Origin: Petrocella sp024636985
GTDB taxonomy: Bacteria; Bacillota; Clostridia; Lachnospirales; Vallitaleaceae
Direction of reading: 5' to 3'
Assembly (NCBI GenBank): GCA_024636985.1
Contig: JAGXFY010000094.1
Span: 1-24,746, forward strand
DNA length: 24,746 nucleotides
Under the pieces are notes generated by a model that was given only the letters and a program-made list of their open reading frames with translations, was not told the DNA's origin and ran no database searches. The translations under genes were made by a program, and so were the position numbers. Shown here piece after piece: positions 16,670 through 23,576 of the stretch (position 1 is the first letter of the stretch; every line of letters begins with the position of its first letter).

Positions 16670-18385
16670 ATGGGATCAGCATTTTTTGGTATTGGGGTTG
16701 GAACCCAAGGCCTATATACAGCAAAAACAGCACTGGATATCACCAATCATAATATTGCCAACGCTGAAACTGTTGGCTACAGCCGTCAATATGGTTTACA
16801 GTCTGCTACCAGACCACTGCCAAACGGTATGAAAGGCATGGTGGGTACCGGATCAGAGATTACCAACATTCTTCAGCATAGAGATAGCTATCTAGATAAC
16901 AAATACTGGAGTATGACCAATGAACTGGGTGAATATGAAGTCAAAGATGAAATACTCAGTCAGATGGAAATACTGTTCAACGAGCCTTCTGAGACAGGTT
17001 ATAGCACCTTTTTTAACAACATTTTTGAAAGTCTTCAGACTTTATCCAAGAATCCGGGAGACACAACAGTCAGAAATGCCTTTGTAACTTCATTAGAATC
17101 ATTTGCAACCTATATGAATGATGTCAGTAAGCAATTAACCACCTTACAAAAAGAAACCAATTTTGGTATTAAGACCAATGTGGATCAGATTAATTTTTTC
17201 TCCCAACAATTGGCATCCCTGAACCATCAAATCGGGAATCTGGAGTTATCCGGCAAGTCAGCCAATGATCTAAGAGATGAAAGAAATCGTATCCTTGACG
17301 ATTTGTCAAAAATTGTCAACGTGGATACAAAAGAAATAACCGATGCAAATGGTAAGAAAACCTTCCGTGTATCCATAAACGGTCAAAGCCTAGTATATGA
17401 TACAACGGCCAGTTATTTAGAAGTAAAACCCAGAACGTATTTAAATAACCCTGAAGATCAGGTGGATATGTACGATATTTATTGGAAGTCAGGAAAAGAA
17501 CTCTATCTGAACAATGATAACCTCTCAGGAGAGTTAAAAGGTTACATTGATCTTAGAGACGGCAATAACGGTGAGAATTTTAAGGGCGCTATCTTATCAG
17601 GAGAAGGTACCAATACGCTTGTCATCGACGGTCCATCTCGAACAGATATCCCTGTCGCAGGCGAGATGAACATCGGTGGAACACTGATTACATATAGTAG
17701 CACAACCTATGATCCGATATTGGATCAGATGACCTTTAACCTAGATGCACCTGCACCGGCAGGTGTGGACGGTACGACTACTTTTATTGGTGACAACCAA
17801 CCTTTTAAGGGCATACCTTTTTATACTCAGGAGTTGAACCATTTTGTAAGGACCATCGCTAGAGAGTTTAATGCCATCAATGAAAGCGGTAATGGTGGCA
17901 CAGGTACTCAGTTATTTACCTATAAAGGTTATACAGGTGTACCCCCACTAGATGTGAATGATCTAACCAGTTATGAGAAAATGAACATATATAATTTTAC
18001 AGTCAACCAAGCGGTTATAGAAGACCTGTCATTGGTAGAGACATCAGCAACGCTAGACCACGGTGAAAGTGCCAACGATTTAATATTGAAACTGATTGAA
18101 AAAAGACATGACACAAAAATGTTTGAAAAAGGAAAACCGGATAACTACATGCAATCTCTCCTTGGTACCCTTGGTATCGACTCTAAACAGGTGGTAAGCT
18201 TTAAGAAGGGTCAGGAAAACTTGATGCTCCTGGTGACCAACCAAAGATTATCAGTTTCCGGTGTAGACCTAAACGAAGAAACCATGAACATGTTGAAGTT
18301 TCAACAAGCTTATAATGTATCAGCGAAAATTATCAGTGTTATGGATGAAATCTACAATGTGACCATCAATCAGATGGGTGTCTAG
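16670..18385 (+). CDS. flgK: Flagellar hook-associated protein 1 (FlgK), copy 2
   Basis: Second FlgK-type protein, 571 aa. N-terminal motif GIGVGTQGLYTAKTALDITNHNIANAETVGYSRQ (6-39) is closer to the usual FlgK sequence (GYSRQ) than copy 1. It also has the family's DLWNSLQ-like FNNIFESLQTLSKNPGDTTVRNAFVTSLESFA and the C-terminal GVDLNEETMNMLKFQQAYNVSAKIISVMDEIYNV. A central insert with ILSGEGTNTLVIDGPSR (about 320-370) is absent from copy 1. ATG 16670 is chosen because AAGGAGG ends 7 bases before it; ATG 16664 is only 1 base away from that site. It lies in the same operon, 58 bases after copy 1, and ends 15 bases before flgL. Confidence 0.93.
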   Translation: MGSAFFGIGVGTQGLYTAKTALDITNHNIANAETVGYSRQYGLQSATRPLPNGMKGMVGTGSEITNILQHRDSYLDNKYWSMTNELGEYEVKDEILSQMEILFNEPSETGYSTFFNNIFESLQTLSKNPGDTTVRNAFVTSLESFATYMNDVSKQLTTLQKETNFGIKTNVDQINFFSQQLASLNHQIGNLELSGKSANDLRDERNRILDDLSKIVNVDTKEITDANGKKTFRVSINGQSLVYDTTASYLEVKPRTYLNNPEDQVDMYDIYWKSGKELYLNNDNLSGELKGYIDLRDGNNGENFKGAILSGEGTNTLVIDGPSRTDIPVAGEMNIGGTLITYSSTTYDPILDQMTFNLDAPAPAGVDGTTTFIGDNQPFKGIPFYTQELNHFVRTIAREFNAINESGNGGTGTQLFTYKGYTGVPPLDVNDLTSYEKMNIYNFTVNQAVIEDLSLVETSATLDHGESANDLILKLIEKRHDTKMFEKGKPDNYMQSLLGTLGIDSKQVVSFKKGQENLMLLVTNQRLSVSGVDLNEETMNMLKFQQAYNVSAKIISVMDEIYNVTINQMGV

Positions 18386-18400
18386 ATAAGAGGTGAGAAA

Positions 18401-19687
18401 ATGCGTATAACCAATTCAATGATGACCAATAATGTACTCCTAAATATTAATAGAAATAGAGAAACCTTAAGTCTATACGAAACACAGATGGCAACAGGCA
18501 AGAAGATTCAAAAACCCTCGGACAATCCGATCGTAGCTATAAGAGCCCTTAAGTTTCGTAACAATGTAAACGAGATTAAGCAATATCAAACCAATGCAGA
18601 AGATGCCATATCTTGGGCAGGGGTTACAGAGCAATCCGTTACCAATGTAACAGAGATTCTAAAAAGAGTGCGAGACTTAAGTGTACAAGCCACTTCAGAT
18701 GTGCTTAACGTAGAAAACAGGAAAAACGTGGTAACAGAGATTGAACAACTTATGGAGCAGTTTGTGAATGAAGGCAATACAACCTATGCCGGTCGTCATG
18801 TTTTTTCCGGCTATAAAACCAATATGCCTTTGGTATTTACTGAAACATCTGGTGACACCTATGAACTCACACAAAGCTTTAGTGCTTCAGATGTGGAGAA
18901 GACCCAGCGCGTGGTGAATAATGAGATTATTGACGTAAATAGAATTCGTCTTGGTTATACCGGAGTATCCAGTCCGGATCCGACTTCCCTTATACCACCT
19001 TTTACAACAGTTAACACATTAAACGCATCAGATCCGGGCGCTATGACCCCTGTTATTGGTGAGGTTAATTTTATACAAGATACCGGAGAGTTAATTTTTC
19101 ATCCGGACGATGTAGCGACTATTCCTAATCCTTTAGATTTTACCTATGAAAAAACAGGCTTTGAAAAAGGGGACCTTATGCCGGATCATTATTATGATGG
19201 GCAGAATCTAACCACAGGCAGTGTCTTTGCTGTCAGCAATGAGAAGATGCTTTATCAGATCAGTTACAGTCAACAGATGTCCATCAACACTATGGGTTAT
19301 GATGTTATTGGGATTGATCTGGTTCGTGATGTTGAAGAACTGATTAATGCTACAAAAAGTATCACAGATGACGACACCCTAACCACTGCCCTACAAGAAG
19401 ACCTATTGGGTGATGTCTTTAATAAGTTGATTGGTAAGATGGATAAACATATCGGAAAATTACTAAACACCCGTGCAGAAATCGGTGGCAAGATTAACCG
19501 TTTAGAATTAACCATCAATAGACTAAGCGAAGACAATCTGAACTTTACGGATTTATTGTCAAAAAATGAAGATGTGGATTATGCAGAAGTTATTATGAAG
19601 ATGGCCGCTCAAGAGATGGTCTATAACGCAAGTCTATCTGCATCTGCTAAGATTATTCAACCAACTTTATTGGATTTTATACGTTAA
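18401..19687 (+). CDS. flgL: Flagellar hook-associated protein 3 (FlgL)
   Basis: Second hook-filament junction protein, 428 aa, exported by the flagellar apparatus. Its N-terminus (MRITNSMMTNNVLLNINRNRETLSLYETQMATGKKIQKPSDNPIVAIRALKFR) and C-terminus (AEVIMKMAAQEMVYNASLSASAKIIQPTLLDFIR) have the flagellin-like D0/D1 pattern, with the FlgL-specific PSDNP and TLLDFI. The middle (about 140-300) is variable and rich in Thr, Pro and Asp. AAGAGGTGAG precedes the ATG. It lies 15 bases after the second flgK copy. Confidence 0.93.
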   Translation: MRITNSMMTNNVLLNINRNRETLSLYETQMATGKKIQKPSDNPIVAIRALKFRNNVNEIKQYQTNAEDAISWAGVTEQSVTNVTEILKRVRDLSVQATSDVLNVENRKNVVTEIEQLMEQFVNEGNTTYAGRHVFSGYKTNMPLVFTETSGDTYELTQSFSASDVEKTQRVVNNEIIDVNRIRLGYTGVSSPDPTSLIPPFTTVNTLNASDPGAMTPVIGEVNFIQDTGELIFHPDDVATIPNPLDFTYEKTGFEKGDLMPDHYYDGQNLTTGSVFAVSNEKMLYQISYSQQMSINTMGYDVIGIDLVRDVEELINATKSITDDDTLTTALQEDLLGDVFNKLIGKMDKHIGKLLNTRAEIGGKINRLELTINRLSEDNLNFTDLLSKNEDVDYAEVIMKMAAQEMVYNASLSASAKIIQPTLLDFIR

Positions 19688-19769
19688 TAGAATCTGTGGA
19701 CTAAGAATAATTTGCTAAATAAAGATTAAAAAGATAAAATAGAAAATATACCATATAAAGGGAGTGTCT

Positions 19770-20228
19770 ATGATGAAGATTAATACTAAGCATTTTGGAG
19801 AAGTGGAAATCGATGAGGAAAGAATTGTAGTATTTGAACAGGGCATCTTTGGCTTTGAAGAGAGTAAGCGTTTTGTCATGCTTTATGAAGATGAAGATAC
19901 AAAAAACGGTCTATGCTGGATGCAATCTGTAGATGATGAGGGCTTATCTTTACCTGTGATTAACCCTATGTTTTGGTTTCCGGATTACAGCCCGGAAGTA
20001 GCAGACGAACAGATTGCCAGAATCGGTGCTTTGAAGGAAGAAGACTTGAATCTGTTTTCCGTGGTGGTGATTACGGATAACTTAGAATCTATGACGACTA
20101 ATTTAAAAGCACCAATTGTTGTCAATATCCAGACCAAAAAAGGTATGCAAGTGATTGTAGCCAATGAGGAATATGAGATTAAGCACAATCTCTATGAGCA
20201 AATGAAGCTTATGAAGGCTGGTGAATAA
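19770..20228 (+). CDS. fliW: Flagellar assembly factor FliW
   Basis: Cytoplasmic protein (152 aa) that binds either unexported flagellin or CsrA; when flagellin is low it takes CsrA off the hag message. Visible family segments are INTKHFGEVEIDEERIVVFEQGIFGFEESKRFVML (about 4-38), the WMQSVDDEGLSLPVINPMFWFPDY region (about 52-75) and the NLFSVVVITDNLESMTTNLKAPIVVN segment (about 95-120). GGGAGTG lies just before ATGATG; I use the first ATG, the second (19773) being equally possible. A GTG at 19764 in frame belongs to the ribosome site. The csrA gene starts two bases after its stop. Confidence 0.94.
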   Translation: MMKINTKHFGEVEIDEERIVVFEQGIFGFEESKRFVMLYEDEDTKNGLCWMQSVDDEGLSLPVINPMFWFPDYSPEVADEQIARIGALKEEDLNLFSVVVITDNLESMTTNLKAPIVVNIQTKKGMQVIVANEEYEIKHNLYEQMKLMKAGE

Positions 20229-20230
20229 TC

Positions 20231-20455
20231 ATGTTGGCTTTATCAAGAAAGCTAGGAGAATCCATTATTATCAATGATGATATCGTGATTACAGTGCTGG
20301 ATATCTCAAGAGATCAGATTAAGATTGGAATAGAGGCACCCAAAAGTGTGCCGATTCATAGGAAAGAAGTCTATCTACAGATTCAAGAAGAAAATAAGGC
20401 CGCTGCCGCTAACAACGACAGCGCTCTCAGCAAGCTTAAAGACTTTATGAAATAA
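20231..20455 (+). CDS. csrA: Carbon storage regulator CsrA
   Basis: Dimeric RNA-binding repressor of translation (74 aa). It has the family sequence MLALSRKLGESIIINDDIVITVLDISRDQIKIGIEAPKSVPIHRKEVY, including the RNA-binding ends L4/R6 and the VPIHRKEV segment. The C-terminal tail (QEENKAAAANNDSALSKLKDFMK) is variable; the LSKLKDF end resembles that of other Gram-positive CsrA proteins, in which FliW binds. Directly downstream of fliW (2-base gap), upstream of hag, as in B. subtilis. Its probable target is the hag leader, where a GGA-bearing hairpin loop and the AGGAGG ribosome site are seen. Confidence 0.96.
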   Translation: MLALSRKLGESIIINDDIVITVLDISRDQIKIGIEAPKSVPIHRKEVYLQIQEENKAAAANNDSALSKLKDFMK

Positions 20456-20481
20456 AAATAAAACTTTTTTAAATTTACTAT

Positions 20482-20508
20482 TAAGGTCTTTGAAAAAGCG
20501 GACGATAT
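20482..20508 (+). promoter_or_regulatory. SigD-type promoter of the flagellin gene
   Basis: TAAG at 20482-20485, 15-base spacer, GACGATAT at 20501-20508. One base off the consensus in each half. Transcription would start near 20515, giving a leader of about 170 bases. Confidence 0.85.
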
Positions 20509-20528
20509 AGTATCTGTAACAAAGAAAA

Positions 20529-20653
20529 GAAGCTACGCTTCGTTATGAGCACAGCTCATATTTCTAGCAAAGCTCGTTGGCCAACGAGTGCCAGCAGGGA
20601 AGCTGGCATATTCGACACTAACTTGGTTATTGTAAAATCTTAATACAATAACC
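20529..20653 (+). promoter_or_regulatory. Structured hag leader with hairpin array and likely CsrA site
   Basis: Five hairpins follow each other in the leader: GAAGC/GCTTC (20529-20541), TATGAGC/GCTCATA (20544-20560), CTCGTT/AACGAG around GGCC (20573-20588), TGCCAGC/GCTGGCA (20589-20608) and GGTTATTGTA/TACAATAACC (20625-20653). The fourth has the six-base loop AGGGAA, the classic way of presenting GGA to CsrA. A second GGA is in the AAGGAGGAA ribosome site at about 20670-20678. In B. subtilis CsrA binds two sites in the hag leader, one over the ribosome site. The other hairpins have no known role that I can name. Confidence 0.7.
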
Positions 20654-20684
20654 GAAACTCATGAAATTCAAGGAGGAATAAATT

Positions 20685-22037
20685 ATGAGAATTAATAACA
20701 ATCTAATGGCAATGAATACACACAGACAATTAGGTATGGGACAAACAGCTGGCGCAAAATCAATGGAGAAGCTATCTTCAGGTTTTAGAATTAATCGTGC
20801 TGGCGATGACGCTGCTGGTCTTTCGATTTCTGAGAAAATGAGAGGACAGATTCGTGGTCTTAATCAAGCTTCTAGAAATGCACAAGACGGTATTTCTTTA
20901 ATTCAAACAGCTGAGGGTGCATTGAATGAAACTCAGAACATTCTTCAAAGAATGAGAGAATTATCAGTACAAGCTTCAAATGATACTTTAGTAAGTGCTG
21001 ATAGAAACGAAATTCAAAAAGAAATGTCACAGCTAAATTCAGAGATTGATAGAATATCAGACACTACTGAGTTTAATACTCAAAAATTATTAAATGGTAG
21101 TTTAGGTGCTGTTGGTACATCAGATACACCTGGAAATGTAGTTTTAGTATCAGCAAGTGGTTTGAAAGTTGGAGATCATGATGTAGTTATTGATACTGCA
21201 GCATCTAAAGCTGTATTAACAGGGGCAGGAAATGCAACTGATGCCGCATTAGCTGGTGGTGAAGATATCACAATCAATGGCTTTGCTGTAGATACTACAG
21301 GGGTTACAACTGTAGCTGGATTAGTTTCTGCAATTAATGATATAAGTGATGATACTGGATTTACCGTTTCAGGTAGTGATGCTAATCCACTTGTATTTAC
21401 GGCTACAGAATTTGGTTCAGGAAAATCTATTTCTATTGGTGGAGCAGATGTAGCGGATACAGGAGTTGGAGCAGCTGCTTTAGTAGATGGAGCGGATGCT
21501 GTTATTAGTATAACTAATGGCTCAGAAACAAATCAGGTAACTGGTGTTGGTCAAGATGTTACTTTTCAAGGAGCAGAATTTACAGCTGTTGGTGCTGCTA
21601 CTTCAACAGCAACAATTACGGTAACTTCAGCAGGTGCAAGTTTACATATTGGTGCCAATACAGATCAAACTATGTCAGTTGACGTTAGTGAAATATCAAC
21701 AAGTACATTAGGTAATACAACAAACAAAATTAAAGATGTTTCAGTTGCAACTGCTGCTTCAGCAGAAATAGCAATTACAACAATCAACGATGCAATTACA
21801 CAAGTATCAAGTGAGAGATCTAAACTTGGTGCTTTCCAAAACAGATTAGAGCATTCTATCAAGAACTTAGATACATCTTCTGAGAACTTACAAGCTTCTG
21901 AATCACGTATCAGAGACGTAGACATGGCGAAAGAAATGATGGAATTCACTAAGAATAACATCCTTACTCAAGCTGCACAAGCTATGTTGGCTCAAGCAAA
22001 TAATGCACCTCAAGGGGTTTTACAACTTCTTAGGTAA
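20685..22037 (+). CDS. hag: Flagellin (Hag/FliC), unspliced reading frame
   Basis: Filament subunit, 450 aa. Residues 1-140 form the D0/D1 start (MRINNNLMAMNTHRQLG, then KLSSGFRINRAGDDAAGLSISEKMRGQIRGLNQASRNAQDGISLIQTAEGAL). The middle (about 145-340) is Ala/Thr/Gly/Val-rich with no Cys or Trp, as in filament surface domains. The D1/D0 end follows (KLGAFQNRLEHSIKNLDTSSENLQASESRIRDVDMAKEMMEFTKNNILTQAAQAMLAQ). Its own SigD promoter and AGGAGG site precede it. The last 14 codons and stop (21993-22037) are best read as lying inside a group I intron. Splicing at 21992/22375 would replace them with a nearly identical tail from 22375-22419; the spliced protein is also 450 aa, with Asn changed to Gln in QANxAP. 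The tail in the intron has the only AGG arginine codon of the gene. Confidence 0.95.
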   Translation: MRINNNLMAMNTHRQLGMGQTAGAKSMEKLSSGFRINRAGDDAAGLSISEKMRGQIRGLNQASRNAQDGISLIQTAEGALNETQNILQRMRELSVQASNDTLVSADRNEIQKEMSQLNSEIDRISDTTEFNTQKLLNGSLGAVGTSDTPGNVVLVSASGLKVGDHDVVIDTAASKAVLTGAGNATDAALAGGEDITINGFAVDTTGVTTVAGLVSAINDISDDTGFTVSGSDANPLVFTATEFGSGKSISIGGADVADTGVGAAALVDGADAVISITNGSETNQVTGVGQDVTFQGAEFTAVGAATSTATITVTSAGASLHIGANTDQTMSVDVSEISTSTLGNTTNKIKDVSVATAASAEIAITTINDAITQVSSERSKLGAFQNRLEHSIKNLDTSSENLQASESRIRDVDMAKEMMEFTKNNILTQAAQAMLAQANNAPQGVLQLLR

Positions 22038-22374
22038 TTATTTAAGGGTCCTATAAGATGAGAGTCTTATATGCACATTGGGTGAATTGCTGGAACTTCC
22101 TTAAGATCTATATACTACAACGTAACTGGAAACGGTATGCGTGAAAGTTTGAAAAATATAGATATTGGATAATCAGCAGCCAAGCTCCTGTATCGAAAGA
22201 TTGGAGAAGGTTCAACGACTAGGATATACCATCTAAGGCGAAAGCTATGATGATGAAATCCGTAGGATCAGAGGTGGTCCGAAGTGCCCAACAACCTAAT
22301 GGTCATTTAGTAAAGACGAAATGACTTGGTTGAAGATATAGTCTGGCCGTTAACGAAAGTTAGTGGATGGTCCG
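21993..22374 (+). ncRNA. Group I self-splicing intron in the flagellin gene
   Basis: The core fits a group I ribozyme. P2: TATAAGA/TCTTATA (22052-22058, 22065-22071). P4: TTGCTG/CAGCAG (22087-22092, 22174-22179). P5: ATCTATAT/ATATAGAT (22106-22113, 22156-22163). P6: CTCC/GGAG with an inner GAAA tetraloop. P7: GACTA (22217-22221) with TAGTC (22339-22343). A peripheral stem pairs GTCATTT with AAATGAC, and P9 is CCGTTAAC/GTTAGTGG with a GAAA loop (22347-22366). The guide GGGTC (22046-22050) pairs with exon GGCT plus the first intron C, giving the required U-G pair at the 5' splice site after T21992. The intron ends at G22374. Both sites keep the frame. At 382 bases it holds no endonuclease gene; its first 45 bases encode the flagellin end. 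The 5' site is less certain than the core. Confidence 0.85.
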
Positions 22375-22419
22375 CAAGCAAACCAAGCACCTCAAGGTGT
22401 ACTTCAATTATTAAGATAA
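22375..22419 (+). CDS. hag: 3' exon of the flagellin gene
   Basis: Encodes QANQAPQGVLQLLR and a stop, the usual flagellin C-terminus, without a start codon of its own. It would be joined to 20685-21992 by splicing. It uses TTA and AGA like the body of hag. Compared with the copy in the intron (21993-22037) it has the same length, differs at 12 of 45 bases, and changes just one amino acid. If splicing does not occur it is an untranslated remnant. Confidence 0.82.
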   Translation, partial: QANQAPQGVLQLLR

Positions 22420-22441
22420 TTAAAATAGTTTAAGCATTAAG

Positions 22442-22471
22442 GGGTCAGGGGATTTTTCCTCTGACTCTTTT
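22442..22471 (+). terminator. Intrinsic terminator of hag
   Basis: GGGTCAGGGG (22442-22451) pairs with CCTCTGACTC (22458-22467) with two G-U pairs and a six-base loop, followed by TTTT. It separates hag from the convergent endonuclease gene, whose stop codon is 2 bases beyond it. Confidence 0.85.
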
Positions 22472-22472
22472 A

Positions 22473-23378
22473 TCATTTCTCATAGCGGTCAATTATGATT
22501 TCATGATTGGGATAATGCTTTTCGTAATTTGCTTTTTTTGTTATTAAAGCGGATTTTAGATTCATTTTGTATGCCATACAATCCAGTAATGGATGTTGAT
22601 GTTGAATAATTTGAAGGAACAAAATAATATGGTCTCTATAGTTACACTGTAAAACATAGCCTTCACCATCTTTACGTTTCTTCAAGATGAATTGAACGCC
22701 AAAAGTATCAAGAATATGTTTCTGTAATAATATGTTTTCATTTTCTGAAAAAGATTGAGAATAGATTGTAATTCTTGGAAAAAGATGAATTCTGTTTTTT
22801 CTAATATATCGATCAATAACAAGTGTACCATCATCTAGGTATAGACAGAGCAGTCCAATGGGATGATTGAGTTTGGTAAGAATTTGAGGTGTTATCCGTT
22901 TGCGCCCATTTCTATAAAAAAGTTTATGATAATAACTATATAAAAGGTTACTGGGAGATTTAATACTTGGCGCTTCATACTGATCGTAATACTTGAAATC
23001 AAGTGAGGCCAGCATTTCTGCTTTCCATGCACGATAGTCAGCTTGTTTCCTACATCCGTGCTCACGATAAAAAGATTCTTTGCTACGTCCATAGCATGCT
23101 AAGCTACCATCGCCAAGCAAACTACCAACAATAATATTTTCTTGAAATTGTGATGGTTTGTACTCTATAATGTTGTCTTCGTATGCCAAAGCTCTTTTTT
23201 GTTGTAACTCACGAATAAGTTGTTGTTTAAATACATGGCTTTTTGCAATTTTGTTTTTTGAAACGATGCGTCGAAGCTGATAAATCGATATATTAAGCTC
23301 CTGAGCTAGTTTTTCAGTATTCATATTTGGATATTTCTCTTTGATTATTTTCAATAGTTCAGCATTTATTGTAGTCAT
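22473..23378 (-). CDS. LAGLIDADG homing endonuclease
   Basis: Single protein of 301 aa with two LAGLIDADG-type motifs: NIIVGSLLGDGSL (about residues 81-93) and GLLCLYLDDGTL (about 175-186), each with the acidic metal-binding residue at its end. The N-terminal 50 residues (TEKLAQELNISIYQLRRIVSKNKI) look like an added helix-turn-helix. The KESFYREHGCRKQADYRAWKAEML block is typical of the LAGLIDADG_2 subfamily. ATG 23378 is chosen: GGTGGGGAGAG lies shortly before it on the minus strand; a TTG ten codons upstream falls inside the operator. No truncation is seen. It lies convergent to hag, 53 bases beyond the 3' exon and outside the intron. Its probable target is an intronless flagellin gene; this is inference. 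Confidence 0.9.
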   Translation of the reverse strand: MTTINAELLKIIKEKYPNMNTEKLAQELNISIYQLRRIVSKNKIAKSHVFKQQLIRELQQKRALAYEDNIIEYKPSQFQENIIVGSLLGDGSLACYGRSKESFYREHGCRKQADYRAWKAEMLASLDFKYYDQYEAPSIKSPSNLLYSYYHKLFYRNGRKRITPQILTKLNHPIGLLCLYLDDGTLVIDRYIRKNRIHLFPRITIYSQSFSENENILLQKHILDTFGVQFILKKRKDGEGYVLQCNYRDHIILFLQIIQHQHPLLDCMAYKMNLKSALITKKANYEKHYPNHEIIIDRYEK

Positions 23379-23406
23379 AGAAGTCACTCTCCCCACCTGA
23401 GAAATC

Positions 23407-23426
23407 AATAGAACATACGTTCTATT
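23407..23426 (-). promoter_or_regulatory. Likely LexA (SOS) operator at the endonuclease promoter
   Basis: A 20-base perfect-arm palindrome, AATAGAAC-atac-GTTCTATT. The core GAACATACGTTC (23411-23422) fits the Gram-positive LexA form GAAC-RNRY-GTTC at every position. On the minus strand a -10 TACAAT lies at 23434-23429, so the operator covers the expected start point, 29 bases before the endonuclease ATG. No good -35 is seen. Confidence 0.65.
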
Positions 23427-23428
23427 TC

Positions 23429-23434
23429 ATTGTA
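23429..23434 (-). promoter_or_regulatory. -10 element of the endonuclease gene
   Basis: TACAAT on the minus strand, next to ATATGA upstream. A consensus -35 at 16-18 bases is missing, so the promoter is weak or needs an activator. Confidence 0.45.
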
Positions 23435-23576
23435 TCATATTTCAATGAAAAGCATTAGAAAAAGTAAGAAATGAGGCTAAAGTCTTAGGTGGAAAATGTC
23501 CGTGGAGATGTCCGAGGGGACAGTTCTTGCGGTCAGTTCAGACGACTTGGTACGGGCAAGTGAAAGGAAGTTGTGA

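Noticed and set aside
22038..22374. tRNA, riboswitch or IS-derived sequence downstream of hag
   Set aside because: The paired segments P2, P4, P5, P6, P7 and P9 in the right order, and GAAA tetraloops, fit a group I ribozyme better. There is no cloverleaf and no transposase.
22375..22419. Target-site duplication produced by a recent insertion after the flagellin stop codon
   Set aside because: The two 45-base copies differ at 12 positions, almost all synonymous, and the right copy begins exactly after a G that ends a group I core. A recent target duplication would be nearly identical.
23379..23408. Longer endonuclease start at TTG (23408)
   Set aside because: This codon falls inside the operator palindrome and near the expected transcription start; the ATG at 23378 has a good ribosome site.
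23479..23497. SigD promoter before the small coiled-coil gene (TAAA at about 23479 with TCCGTGGA downstream)
   Set aside because: The -10 half matches only about three of eight consensus bases, so it does not reach the standard of the other five sites.
23510..23523. Hairpin TGTCC-GAGG-GGACA as terminator on either strand
   Set aside because: The stem is only 5 bp and there is no U-tract on either side.
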